A DNA stretch of 55,769 nt from Rhodobacterales bacterium (GCA_002747325.1 PDOZ01000038.1:1-55769); one strand, 5' to 3'. Counted from the stretch's first letter, positions 1 to 8,875 are shown. Notes: generated by a model not told the origin, from the sequence alone. Numbers and translations are program-made.

Positions 1-2
1 GA

Positions 3-230
3 TTGGCCTCGGAAATGCGTGAACGGAAGGAGTATCTATTCTTCATGTCTTTTCATAGCCTTGTGACAGAATTTGCTCACTCAGCTAGGCAAGACCCATA
101 CGCAATAACGCGGTTCATACGCACAACGCTCTTGCCGGATATCGTGCTGTTTCAACACATGCGTTCAGGCTGTATTATGACCTGCATTATACTTCAGGTT
201 GGTATCCAAGTGACACCTTTGCAGCATTAA
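3..230 (+). CDS. Partial or doubtful hypothetical protein
   Basis: An open frame runs from the window edge to a TAA at 228-230. It may be the 3' end of a gene that begins outside the window, since the first usable codon here is a TTG at position 3 and no ribosome-binding site can be judged. The 75 residues match no family I recognise; there is one hydrophobic patch near the C terminus and no clear motif. Base composition is much more AT-rich than the rest of the window, which suggests either acquired DNA or non-coding sequence. Its reality as a gene is doubtful. Confidence 0.25.
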   Translation: MASEMRERKEYLFFMSFHSLVTEFAHSARQDPYAITRFIRTTLLPDIVLFQHMRSGCIMTCIILQVGIQVTPLQH

Positions 231-255
231 CCTTGATGAATCTGAACGGGGGCTG

Positions 256-418
256 TTAACGAAAGTGTTAACGCAACCGCATTAACCATAACAGGGCTGC
301 ATTAACCTTAACGCGTTAACCTTGGTAAATCGCGTTAACCATAGCGCATTAACCATGACCACATTAACCGTTAACAAATTAACCTTAACCATATTAACCT
401 TAACGCATTAACCTTAAC
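256..418. repeat. Dense TTAAC array with 14-15 bp periodicity
   Basis: Sixteen copies of TTAAC start at 256, 268, 282, 302, 308, 316, 335, 349, 364, 371, 379, 385, 394, 400, 408 and 414. Many sit inside a degenerate unit close to ATTAACCTTAACGC, so spacings of 6 and 8 alternate and sum to about 14-15 bp. Four copies extend to TTAACCAT (282, 335, 349, 385), which resembles a CtrA half-site. No pair has the 11-bp start spacing of the full CtrA motif TTAA-N7-TTAA. The array lies in the 336-bp gene-free stretch 231-566. Confidence 0.8.
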
Positions 419-540
419 GCCCCATCCTATGACCCCGCACCACCCCCGTCCGATCCCCTCGCAACACCCCGCCCCGACACCCCCGCCCGCGCCGCGCCAA
501 AACACCCCTTCCCAATCCCCCCAATCCGCCGCATGATGGC
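419..540 (+). other. C-rich, G-poor leader before the MFS gene
   Basis: Directly after the TTAAC array the plus strand becomes very rich in C and poor in G for about 115 bp, with runs such as CACCCCCG and CCCCCC. No gene is visible. C-over-G bias of this kind is a known feature of Rho-utilisation sites, so Rho-dependent termination or attenuation ahead of the exporter gene is possible. This is inference from composition only. Confidence 0.35.
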
Positions 541-566
541 GCGAACCACCCTGATCGGAGCCTTCC

Positions 567-1793
567 ATGCGCCTGTTCGCGCCGAGCCAGAAATTGCCTT
601 TCCCGGAACTGGTGCTGTTGCTCGCGGCGTTGATGTCCACCATGGCGTTCTCCATCGACAGCGTCATGCCCGCCCTGCCGGAACTGGCCGCCACCTTCCG
701 CCCCGACGCCCCTTCGCGCGCGCAGCTGGTGATCTCCGTGTTCCTGATCGGCGCAGGCGCCGGCATGTTGATCTTTGGCCCCATGGCCGACAGTATCGGG
801 CGGCGGCGCACCCTGACCGCCGGCGCCACGCTCTACGCCGCCGCCTCCCTCATCGGCATGTTCGCCACCTCGCTGGAAATGCTGCTCGCCGCCCGGCTCG
901 TGCAGGGCATGGGCGCATCAGCGGCGCGCATCACCGCCCAGGCCACCACCCGAGACATGTTCTCCGGCCGCGAACAGGCACGGGTCGCCTCAATCACCTT
1001 CCTGTTCTTCCTCATGGTGCCCGCCGCCGCCCCGCTGATCGGACAATGGATCACCCACCTGACCGGCTGGCGCGGCCTGTTCGGCGCCTACCTGTTGATG
1101 ATCAGCGCCGTCTGGTTCTGGTTCCAGAACCGCCAGCCGGAAACCCTGCTCCCCGCCAACCGCCGCCCCTATCGGCCAGCCAAAATCCGGCAGGCCATGG
1201 GCGAAGTGCTGCGCCAGCCGATTGCCCGGCGCTACCTGATGGTTAACACGCTGGGCCTCGGGCAACTCATGGCCTTCATCTCCTCAGCGCAGCAAATTTT
1301 CACCGACCATTTAGGGCTGGGCGACCGCTTCCCGCTCTATTTCGCTCTGATCGCCCTGACCTCCGGCGCCTCGGCCCTGCTCAATGCCCGCCTCGTCATG
1401 CGCCTCGGCATGCGCCCGCTGGCCATCTTCGCGTATGGCACGCAGATCGGGCTGGCCAGCCTCTACTGGATCGCCATGCAAACCGGGTTGGTGGCGTTGC
1501 TACCGCAGGGGGCGCAGATCTGGCTCTTCGTCGCCTGGGCCATCTCGCTGTTCCTGATGAACGGGCTGACCTTCGGCAATCTGAACGCCCTGTCGATGGA
1601 ACCGCTGGGCCATATCGCAGGCACGGCGGCGGCGGTTATCGGCGCCTTTTCCACCGGCTTTTCGGTGCTGATCGCCATCCCGATCGGACAGGCGTTTGAC
1701 GGCACGCCAATGCCGCTGGTCGGCGGCGTCGCACTCTGCTCCGCCGCCGGTTTCCTGCTGATCTGGACCGACCGCAAACGGATGCGGGGTTAG
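567..1793 (+). CDS. Bcr/CflA-type MFS drug exporter
   Basis: A 408-residue inner-membrane protein of the major facilitator superfamily with about twelve hydrophobic segments. The N-terminal half carries the family pattern of a TM1 with D and P (SIDSVMPALPEL, about 29-40), then the cytoplasmic motif A-like GPMADSIGRRR (about 71-81) and RLVQGMGAS (about 109-117), which together fit the Bcr/CflA (DHA1) subfamily of proton-driven exporters. Length is normal for the family. A GGAG lies just upstream of the ATG at 567. It is a single-gene unit, preceded by the C-rich leader and followed at once by repeat A1, whose first bases supply its TAG stop. The substrate cannot be read from sequence; bicyclomycin, chloramphenicol or cysteine export are the known activities of relatives. 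Confidence 0.88.
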   Translation: MRLFAPSQKLPFPELVLLLAALMSTMAFSIDSVMPALPELAATFRPDAPSRAQLVISVFLIGAGAGMLIFGPMADSIGRRRTLTAGATLYAAASLIGMFATSLEMLLAARLVQGMGASAARITAQATTRDMFSGREQARVASITFLFFLMVPAAAPLIGQWITHLTGWRGLFGAYLLMISAVWFWFQNRQPETLLPANRRPYRPAKIRQAMGEVLRQPIARRYLMVNTLGLGQLMAFISSAQQIFTDHLGLGDRFPLYFALIALTSGASALLNARLVMRLGMRPLAIFAYGTQIGLASLYWIAMQTGLVALLPQGAQIWLFVAWAISLFLMNGLTFGNLNALSMEPLGHIAGTAAAVIGAFSTGFSVLIAIPIGQAFDGTPMPLVGGVALCSAAGFLLIWTDRKRMRG

Positions 1794-1906
1794 GGCGAAA
1801 TCGATTTAATCTACAATGCCGCGCATCAAAATTCGCCTTCAAAACCAGCAGGATGCTGACGGAGAAACAGCGAATTTTGATCCAGATTTATCGATTTCTG
1901 CTCTAA
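1790..1906 (+). repeat. Palindromic intergenic repeat A, copy A1
   Basis: A 117-bp element bounded by TTAGGGC and GCTCTAA, which are imperfect inverted repeats of each other. Inside, ATCAAAATTCG (about 1825-1835) and CGAATTTTGAT (about 1871-1881) form a second, inner inverted repeat around a core with CCAGCAGGATGCTGACGGAG. Related full copies lie at 15185-15294 (plus) and 37501-37618 (minus). Its left end forms the TAG stop of the MFS gene and its right end, read on the minus strand, forms the TAG stop of the Excalibur gene, so it sits exactly between two convergent genes. It could serve as a bidirectional terminator. Confidence 0.8.
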
Positions 1907-2190
1907 CGGGAACAGGGCCGCGAACACAGGTTCTCACACGGAATTCCGTCCCGATCCCGGTCGCGCTGACGATGGCCACACACTGTTAGTTTATAGCATG
2001 CTTCATCGCAGGATCGGATTTGTTTGCAGGTCGCCTTGGCGCAATTATAGGATTGCGACAATAAAATGCTGAAAGAATAAGACCGCAGGCTCTCGACCGT
2101 CCGGTGCTGCTCCGCCGTGGCATCAACCGCCCAGGCCGGACCAGATTGCACGCTCATCAGTAACAAGAACAACGCAGGCAGGTTTTTCAT
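1903..2190 (-). CDS. Secreted Excalibur-domain protein
   Basis: A 95-residue protein starting at the ATG at 2190, chosen over longer in-frame starts because GGGAG precedes it and a typical signal peptide follows (MKNLPALFLLLMSVQSGPAWA, cleavage probably after AWA). The mature part has six cysteines and ends in the Excalibur calcium-binding pattern: CKQIRSCDEACY then DRDRDGIPCENLC. Excalibur domains are found in extracellular proteins, often beside nucleases, and bind calcium through the DxDxDG loop; no catalytic domain is present here, so its task is unknown. It is monocistronic and convergent with the MFS gene. The TAG stop is formed by the end of repeat A1. Upstream, at 2221-2236, GTTAACAAAGGTTAAC is a short direct repeat that may be regulatory. 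Confidence 0.8.
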   Translation of the reverse strand: MKNLPALFLLLMSVQSGPAWAVDATAEQHRTVESLRSYSFSILLSQSYNCAKATCKQIRSCDEACYKLTVCGHRQRDRDRDGIPCENLCSRPCSR

Positions 2191-2403
2191 CACCAGACTC
2201 CCAATAGATCTGGGCACAGCGTTAACAAAGGTTAACAAGGCGCACAATCTTTTTGAAAATCAATGGGTTACATGCGACAATACGACACCCCATCGCGCCC
2301 GCGCCGCCGGGGTCGGCCTTGAAAGGCTGCGGCTCTACTGACCTTTGGCCAGAAGCATATGACGACGCGATTATCCCGAGACATCTGGGCGGCACGGCGG
2401 TGC

Positions 2404-2429
2404 GTCCTGCCTCAGTTTCAAGGCAGGAC
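2404..2429 (-). other. Perfect 9-bp hairpin downstream of sigma operon
   Basis: GTCCTGCCT (2404-2412) pairs perfectly with AGGCAGGAC (2421-2429) across an 8-base loop. It lies in the 294-bp gap 2191-2484, downstream of the minus-strand sigma-factor operon, and is the only strong structure I see there. It lacks a T-run, so it could be a Rho-assisted 3' end or an operator rather than a classical terminator. Confidence 0.4.
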
Positions 2430-2484
2430 ACCTTAGCACAGGAAACGCGACGGACGACGCGCCGGGGCCAAATCGGTTTGCGCT

Positions 2485-2829
2485 TTAACGGGTCAGATGC
2501 AGCTCCAACCGGCGCAGGGCCAGCAGCACGCGGTTGGCCTGCATGACCGGCATCAGCGCCAGCTTGATCTGCAACGCCATGATGGCCAGCGCCACCGCCG
2601 TCAGCCCCCATTTCAGCGCGGGCAGCACCGCTTCCGCCGTGTAAAACTGCCAGCCGCACCAGAACGTCCCGATGGTCATGCCAAGCTGCACCGCGGCGAT
2701 GACATATGTCATCCAGCCCTGCGGCCCATAGAAAAGCGACATAATCATTTTGAAATAGCCCGGTTCCGGCAGGGTGTCGTCCTGTCCGGCCAAAGCCTCG
2801 GCGATACGGCGATCGAGTTCTGTCGTCAT
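2485..2829 (-). CDS. Small membrane protein paired with ECF sigma (DUF6768-like)
   Basis: A 114-residue protein with a charged N terminus (about 1-35) and two hydrophobic segments at about 38-62 and 68-95, ending in a basic tail. The pattern LPEPGYFKMIMSLFYGPQGW resembles the family I know as DUF6768, whose genes commonly follow an ECF sigma gene. Its ATG overlaps the sigma-factor stop codon by four bases (ATGA), so the two are almost certainly translationally coupled. By position it is a candidate anti-sigma factor that would hold the sigma at the membrane. It has no zinc-binding anti-sigma motif, so this role is inferred from context only. Confidence 0.7.
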   Translation of the reverse strand: MTTELDRRIAEALAGQDDTLPEPGYFKMIMSLFYGPQGWMTYVIAAVQLGMTIGTFWCGWQFYTAEAVLPALKWGLTAVALAIMALQIKLALMPVMQANRVLLALRRLELHLTR

Positions 2830-3380
2830 GTCTGGTCTCCTTCCAAAAACTTTCTGAGCCGGGAACGGGCCTTCATCAGGCGGGTTTTTACCGTGCCCGG
2901 CGGGATGTCGAGGGCGCGGGCGACTTCCGCCACGCTCAACCCCTCAAGGTGAAACAGCGCCAGCGTGATCCGCTGGTCGCGCGGCAAGGCAGCAATGGCG
3001 GCATCGAGATCGAGCGCGGTCTCCTGCGCGTCGGGCGGGGCCGCCTCCTGCTCCGCCGTGAAACCGGCATCGGCAAGGCGGCGCTTTTGCCGCTTGCGCA
3101 GGTCGCGCGCCGCCATCCGGGTAACGATTTGCAGCGCAAAGGCCAGAAAGGCCCGGTCGTCGCGCAAACGGCCCAGCGACCGGGCGATTTCAACCCACGC
3201 ATCCTGCACAATGTCGCGCGCGGTTTCCGCATCATCGCATAACCGCCGCGCATGGGCATACAGCCCCGGCGCGCACAGATCGACCAGAGCCGAAAACCCC
3301 GCCTGCTGCCCCATCCGGGCGCGCGCGACCTCATAGGCGACCAGGGCGATCCGCTTTTCTCTTTCCGCTTTGTCCGGCAT
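2826..3380 (-). CDS. ECF-family RNA polymerase sigma factor
   Basis: A 184-residue sigma-70 family protein. Region 2 covers roughly residues 20-95 (with DDAETARDIVQDAWVEIARS, the core-binding and -10 recognition segment) and region 4 covers about 130-180 (LPRDQRITLALFHLEGLSVAEVA followed by the helix-turn-helix ending GTVKTRLMKARSRL). Regions 1 and 3 are absent, as in ECF sigmas. The ATG at 3380, with AAGGGA upstream, is preferred; a TTG at 3428 would add 16 residues. The next gene overlaps by four bases and probably encodes its membrane partner. The upstream region holds an inverted repeat, AACCAAACCGCATTTGGTT (3422-3440), and then repeat B1, so its promoter is squeezed between these elements. 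The signal it responds to cannot be deduced. Confidence 0.87.
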   Translation of the reverse strand: MPDKAEREKRIALVAYEVARARMGQQAGFSALVDLCAPGLYAHARRLCDDAETARDIVQDAWVEIARSLGRLRDDRAFLAFALQIVTRMAARDLRKRQKRRLADAGFTAEQEAAPPDAQETALDLDAAIAALPRDQRITLALFHLEGLSVAEVARALDIPPGTVKTRLMKARSRLRKFLEGDQT

Positions 3381-3445
3381 GACGGGCGCGTCCCTTTTGG
3401 TTACCTTTGACTTAAAGGTGCCAACCAAACCGCATTTGGTTCATG

Positions 3446-3550
3446 TATAGCGTTTGACGAAACACAAAAAAAACGAAGCATCGCTTAACGCGTTGAAATC
3501 ATTGATTTCAGGCAGCGTTAAGCGATTCAGGTTTTTCGCATAACGCTTTA
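3446..3550 (+). repeat. Palindromic intergenic repeat B, copy B1
   Basis: A 105-bp element running from TATAGCGTTTGACGAAA to TTTTTCGCATAACGCTTTA, whose ends are imperfect inverted repeats. Inside are nested inverted repeats: TCGCTTAACG with CGTTAAGCGA, and GAAATC-ATT-GATTTC at the centre. A transcript of it would fold into one long hairpin. It lies between the mfd stop and the sigma-factor gene. Relatives are at 14258-14364 (minus) and 36926-37032 (plus). Confidence 0.8.
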
Positions 3551-3568
3551 GGGACGCAAAAATTTGCC

Positions 3569-6500
3569 CTAGCGCTTCGCCCGCCGGATCGTGCCCGCCT
3601 TTTCCGCCAGATCGCGCGCGATGCTGAACGCGCCCTTGATCTTGTCCGCATCCGACGACCAATCGCGGCGGATCACCACCTTGTTGTCGCGGATTTTGGC
3701 CAGCCCGCGCTGCGCTTCGAGAAACTCCACCAGCCCCGCCGGGTTGGCGAATTTGTCGTTATGAAAACTCACCGTCGCGCCCTTCGGCCCGCCATCAAGC
3801 CGCGCGATCCCCGCTTTCTTGCACATGGCTTTAACACGAACAATGAGCAGCAAGGTATTGACTTCCTTGGGCAATTTGCCAAAGCGGTCGATCAGTTCGG
3901 CGGCAAAGCCCTCCAGCTCGACCTTGGTCGAGAGGCCGGACAGGCGTCGATAGAGGCCGAGGCGCACGTCGAGATCGGGCACATATTCGGCCGGGATCAG
4001 CACCGGCACACCGAGGTTGATCTGCGGCGCCCATTTCTCATCCGCCTGCGTCAAGCCCTCCAACTCGCCCGCCTTGATCTTGCCAATCGCCTCCTCCAGC
4101 ATCGACTGATACAGTTCGAACCCCACCTCGCGCATCTGCCCCGATTGCTCTTCGCCCACGAGGTTGCCCGCGCCGCGAATGTCGAGATCCTGACTGGCCA
4201 GCGCAAACCCCGCGCCGAGCGTATCAATCGACCCCAGCACCTTCAGCCGCCGTTCCGCATTCGGCGTCAGCGGCGCGCGCGGTTTGGTGGTCAGGTAGCA
4301 ATAGGCGCGGGTCTTGGCGCGGCCCACCCGGCCCCGGATCTGGTAAAGCTGCGCCAGCCCGAACATATCCGCTCGCCAGACTACCATCGTATTCGCGGTC
4401 GGGATGTCGATGCCGCTCTCGACGATGGTCGTGGCCAGCAAAACATCGAACGAGCCGTCGTAAAAGGCGTTCATCCGCTGGTCCAGCTCCCCCGCCGCCA
4501 TCTGCCCATGCGCAACGACGACGCTGACCTCCGGCACATGGGTTTTCAGGAAATCCTCGACTTCCGGCAGGTCTTTCAGACGGGGCACGACGAAGAAACT
4601 CTGCCCGCCCCGGTAATGCTCGCGCAGGAGCGCTTCGCGGATGGTCAGGGTGTCGAATTCGGAAACGTAGGTGTGGATGGCGAGGCGGTCCACCGGCGGG
4701 GTGCCGATGATCGACAGGTCGCGCACGCCGGAAAGCGACATTTGCAGGGTGCGTGGGATCGGCGTTGCGGTCAGGGTCAGGACGTGAATATCCGAGCGCA
4801 TCTCCTTCAGCCGCTCTTTGTGGCTGACCCCAAAGCGCTGTTCCTCGTCGATAACCAGCAGGCCAAGCTCCTGAAACCGAACGCTTTTTGCCAAAAGCGC
4901 ATGGGTGCCGACGACAATGTCCACCGTGCCGCGCTTCATCCCTTCGCGCGTCCGTTCCGCCTCGCGCGCGGGCACGAAGCGGCTCAACTGCCCGACCTGC
5001 ACCGGAAAGCCCCGGAAGCGCTCGGCGAAGCTCTTGTAATGCTGGCGCGCCAGCAGGGTCGTCGGCGCGATAACCGCCACCTGCATCCCCGCCATCACCG
5101 CGACAAAGGCCGCGCGCATCGCCACTTCCGTCTTGCCAAAACCCACATCGCCGCAAATCAGCCGGTCCATCGGCGCGCCGGAGGCGATGTCCTCGATCAC
5201 GTCCTCAATGGCGGCAAGCTGGTCCTCGGTCTCGCTATAGGGAAAACGGGCGGCGAATTCTTCCCAGGCATGGTGCGGCGCTTCCAGCACCGGCGCCTTG
5301 CGCAGCGCACGCTCGGCGGCCAGCCGGATCAGCTTGTCGGCAATCTCGCGGATGCGCTCCTTGAGCTTGGCCTTTTTCGCCTGCCACGCCCCGCCGCCCA
5401 GCTTGTCGAGCAGCCCGGTTTCCTGCCCGAACCGGCTCAGAAGCTCGATGTTTTCCACCGGCAGGTAAAGCCGGTCCCCGCCGGCATATTCCAGCGTCAG
5501 GCATTCATGCGGCGCGCCGGCGGCGGTGATGGTCTCCATGCCGGCAAAGCGCGCCACCCCGTGATCGAGATGCACCACGAGATCGCCGGGGCTGAGGCTC
5601 TGGCTCTCGGTGAGGAAATTCTCCGCCCGCCGCCGCCGTTTCGGCGCCCGGATCAGGCGATCGCCCAGCACGTCCTGCTCGGAAATGACGCAGAGATCCG
5701 CCGCCTCGAACCCCGCCTCCAGCGGCCAGACCGTGAGATAAACCCCGCCCGTGCCAACCTCACGCATGGAACGGATATGTTTGACCCCGGTCAGATCTTC
5801 GTCGGCTAAAAGCCCGGTCAACCGCTCCATCGCACCTTCGGAAAAGGAAGCGAGGATCACCGGCTTATCTTGACGCTTTGCACGAATATGATCCGCCAGC
5901 GCGCTGAAAAGATTGATCTTTTCCTGCTGGCGCTCCGGGGCGAAATTGCGCCCGATCCGCGCACCCGCATCCAGAACGCCCGCGCCCGTGGCCCGTGGCA
6001 GGCTGGCGAGCCGGATCACCCGCCGCCCGGCCAGAACCTCCGCAAACGCCGCCTCGTCAAGATAAAGAAGCTCCGCCGGGCAGGGTTTGTAGACCGTATC
6101 CATGCGCGACTTCGCCGTCATCGCCTCACGCCGCGCGCCGTATTGGTCCACGATGCCTTCCCAGCGCGACAGATGCGCCGCCTCGAACTGATCGTCGAGC
6201 AGGATCGGCGCGTCCGGCAGGTAGTCGAACAGGCTCTCCAGCCGTTCGTGGAAATAGGGCAGCCAGTGTTCCGCCCCCTGATGTTTACGCCCGGCGGAAA
6301 TCGCTTCATAGAGCGGGTCGTCCGCCGTGGCGCCAAATTCGGCGCGGTAATTTTGCCGGAAGCGGGCAATCGCGGCGTCGTCGAGGATGACCTCGGAAAC
6401 CGGGGCCAGTTCGACCACGGAGAGCGCCTCGGTGGTGCGTTGCGTCACCGGATCAAAGCGGCGCGCCCCGTCTAACACGTCGCCAAACAGGTCGAGGCGC

Positions 6501-7009
6501 ACCGGGCCGCTGTCGCCGGGCGGGTAGATGTCGATAATGCCGCCGCGCACCGCGAAATCCCCCGGCTCCATCACCGTGGGCGATTGGGAAAACCCCATGC
6601 GCACGAGGAAGGCGCGCAGGGCGTCGACGTCGATCCGCTCGTCCACCCGCGCGGTGAAGCTCGACGCGGCGATGACGTCGCGGGCGGGAAGGCGCTGGGT
6701 CGCGGCGTTGAGCGTGGTCAGAACGATGAACGGGCCGGGGATTCCCGCATGCAGCGCCGCCAGCGTCGCCATGCGGGTGGCGGAGACATCCGGGTTGGGG
6801 CTGATGCGGTCAAAGGGCAGGCAGTCCCAGCCGGGAAAGACCAGCCGCGGCACGTCGGGGGCGAAGAAGTCGAGCGCCGCCGCCATCGCCGCCAGCCGCG
6901 TCGCATCGCGCGCCACATGCACCACCGGCCCGCCGCTTTTGCGCAGCTCGCGCGCGACCAGTTCCGCGTCAAACCCCTCCGGCGCCCCGGATAAAACCAG
7001 CCGCTCCAT
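3569..7009 (-). CDS. mfd: Transcription-repair coupling factor Mfd
   Basis: A 1146-residue protein of the normal Mfd length. It recognises RNA polymerase stalled at DNA lesions, dislodges it with an ATP-driven translocase and recruits UvrA. The N-terminal third is UvrB-like ([20 protein letters not shown], about 59-78). The polymerase-interacting region lies near 485-555 ([16 protein letters not shown]). The translocase carries Walker [10 protein letters not shown] at about 618-626, VIDEEQRFG near 720, and the TRG/helicase segment with [17 protein letters not shown] near 880-900. The C-terminal TRCF domain ([16 protein letters not shown]) follows. GAGGGGG precedes the ATG at 7009. The upstream small membrane-protein gene ends only 10 bp away, suggesting co-transcription. 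Confidence 0.97.
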   Translation of the reverse strand: MERLVLSGAPEGFDAELVARELRKSGGPVVHVARDATRLAAMAAALDFFAPDVPRLVFPGWDCLPFDRISPNPDVSATRMATLAALHAGIPGPFIVLTTLNAATQRLPARDVIAASSFTARVDERIDVDALRAFLVRMGFSQSPTVMEPGDFAVRGGIIDIYPPGDSGPVRLDLFGDVLDGARRFDPVTQRTTEALSVVELAPVSEVILDDAAIARFRQNYRAEFGATADDPLYEAISAGRKHQGAEHWLPYFHERLESLFDYLPDAPILLDDQFEAAHLSRWEGIVDQYGARREAMTAKSRMDTVYKPCPAELLYLDEAAFAEVLAGRRVIRLASLPRATGAGVLDAGARIGRNFAPERQQEKINLFSALADHIRAKRQDKPVILASFSEGAMERLTGLLADEDLTGVKHIRSMREVGTGGVYLTVWPLEAGFEAADLCVISEQDVLGDRLIRAPKRRRRAENFLTESQSLSPGDLVVHLDHGVARFAGMETITAAGAPHECLTLEYAGGDRLYLPVENIELLSRFGQETGLLDKLGGGAWQAKKAKLKERIREIADKLIRLAAERALRKAPVLEAPHHAWEEFAARFPYSETEDQLAAIEDVIEDIASGAPMDRLICGDVGFGKTEVAMRAAFVAVMAGMQVAVIAPTTLLARQHYKSFAERFRGFPVQVGQLSRFVPAREAERTREGMKRGTVDIVVGTHALLAKSVRFQELGLLVIDEEQRFGVSHKERLKEMRSDIHVLTLTATPIPRTLQMSLSGVRDLSIIGTPPVDRLAIHTYVSEFDTLTIREALLREHYRGGQSFFVVPRLKDLPEVEDFLKTHVPEVSVVVAHGQMAAGELDQRMNAFYDGSFDVLLATTIVESGIDIPTANTMVVWRADMFGLAQLYQIRGRVGRAKTRAYCYLTTKPRAPLTPNAERRLKVLGSIDTLGAGFALASQDLDIRGAGNLVGEEQSGQMREVGFELYQSMLEEAIGKIKAGELEGLTQADEKWAPQINLGVPVLIPAEYVPDLDVRLGLYRRLSGLSTKVELEGFAAELIDRFGKLPKEVNTLLLIVRVKAMCKKAGIARLDGGPKGATVSFHNDKFANPAGLVEFLEAQRGLAKIRDNKVVIRRDWSSDADKIKGAFSIARDLAEKAGTIRRAKR

Positions 7010-7019
7010 GCGCGCCCCC

Positions 7020-7547
7020 TCAGCTGCCCAACGCGCCGATGGTCATGTTCTGATACATGCCCCAGATGGCGGTGATGAAAATGGCGATCATGCCGATGAA
7101 CTGGGTCTGGGTGCGGTGAATATAGAGCCGGCGGTAAAGCGCCGCGCCGTGCAGTTCCTGCTCTTGGATGATCTTCGCCGTGTTGAGCGACAGCGCCCCG
7201 ACCAGCGTCATCGGCAGCGCGATCAGCACCACCGCCTGCGCAAATTCGACGTAATACACAAAGCCCAGCAGCAAGAGCATGGTCAGAAACATGAAGGCCA
7301 GCCCAAGGATCCAAAGCCCCGCCGCGCCCGCGACATAGAGCAACCGCCCGACATTGATGCGCACCAGATCTTCCACGTCCTGCGCCGGACCGACCCGCCC
7401 CCGCTTCGCCCGCAGCACCAGATCCCAGGGCACGCCGAGGACAAAGTGGCTGGCGGAAGACCAGATCACCGCCAGCCCGATCCAATACCACATATTGGAG
7501 AAGCTGCGGGTGTCGATCAGTTCGGTGAGGACGGAAGTATAATCCAC
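7020..7547 (-). CDS. Four-TM membrane protein, role unknown
   Basis: A 175-residue protein with about four hydrophobic segments (roughly 20-40, 70-90, 95-118 and 148-165). The N terminus (ELIDTRSFSNMWYWIGLAVI) matches a protein conserved beside mfd in Rhodobacterales that is often labelled 'component of SufBCD complex'. Nothing in the sequence (no cysteine cluster, no ATPase motif) supports an iron-sulfur role, so I treat that label as unproven. The start is a GTG at 7547; the conserved TRSFS motif lies only 13 residues in, so a later start would remove it. It is probably transcribed together with mfd. Confidence 0.7.
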   Translation of the reverse strand: MDYTSVLTELIDTRSFSNMWYWIGLAVIWSSASHFVLGVPWDLVLRAKRGRVGPAQDVEDLVRINVGRLLYVAGAAGLWILGLAFMFLTMLLLLGFVYYVEFAQAVVLIALPMTLVGALSLNTAKIIQEQELHGAALYRRLYIHRTQTQFIGMIAIFITAIWGMYQNMTIGALGS

Positions 7548-7583
7548 GGGGCGCGCTTTCGATTTACTCGGTTCGGCCCCTTC

Positions 7584-7613
7584 TAGAGCGAAACGGGTTT
7601 TATCTGCAACAGG
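7584..7613 (+). repeat. Probable solo end of repeat A
   Basis: TAGAGCGAAACGGG followed by TTTTATCTGCAACAGG closely matches the left end of repeat A (TAGGGCGAAATCG, TTTAATCTACAATG in A1; TAGAGCAAAATAG, TTTGATCTGCAATAGG in A3). The rest of the element is missing here, so it looks like a relic or solo end. It lies in the divergent region between the minus-strand membrane gene and hemB. Confidence 0.5.
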
Positions 7614-7679
7614 TCTGCAACAGGGGGGTGAAAAATCGGACCAGACGGGCAGGCGTGGGCGGGTGTTTCAACGCGGGGG

Positions 7680-7722
7680 CCGCCCCTGCGGGGCGGTTTT
7701 GAGTATTTATACTAAGAAGAAG
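7680..7722 (+). terminator. Terminator-like hairpin with AAGAAG motif before hemB
   Basis: CCGCCCC (7680-7686) and GGGGCGG (7690-7696) form a 7-bp stem with a TGC loop, followed by TTTT and then the recurrent motif GAGTATTT...CTAAGAAGAAG (7701-7722). It has the form of a plus-strand intrinsic terminator. No plus-strand gene precedes it, so it would sit in the leader of hemB or mark a lost gene. Confidence 0.6.
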
Positions 7723-7743
7723 AAGGCGCAGCGATAAACTTGA

Positions 7744-8775
<1,032 letters not shown>

Positions 8776-8875
8776 GCCAGTTTCCGCCACCGCACGCGCG
8801 CCCCGTGACAAGCCCGGCGAAGCCGCCTATACTGCGGCAAAACGGCGAAAACGCCAGAGCAGTAAAGGCATCTCC

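Noticed and set aside
256..418. Canonical CtrA binding sites
   Set aside because: TTAACCAT half-sites occur, but no pair has the TTAA-N7-TTAA spacing, so I report an array of unknown role rather than CtrA sites.
2222..2659. A 145-codon minus-strand frame overlapping the small membrane protein gene
   Set aside because: It overlaps the DUF6768-like gene in another frame, is Gly/Ala-rich and lacks a start signal.
3761..5809. A 682-codon plus-strand open frame opposite mfd
   Set aside because: It mirrors the high third-position GC of mfd on the other strand and is rich in Arg, His and Gln with no recognisable domain, whereas mfd is certain.
7020..7547. A direct role in iron-sulfur assembly (SufBCD component)
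   Set aside because: The name is carried by homologues, but no cysteine motif, ATPase motif or suf neighbour is visible here.
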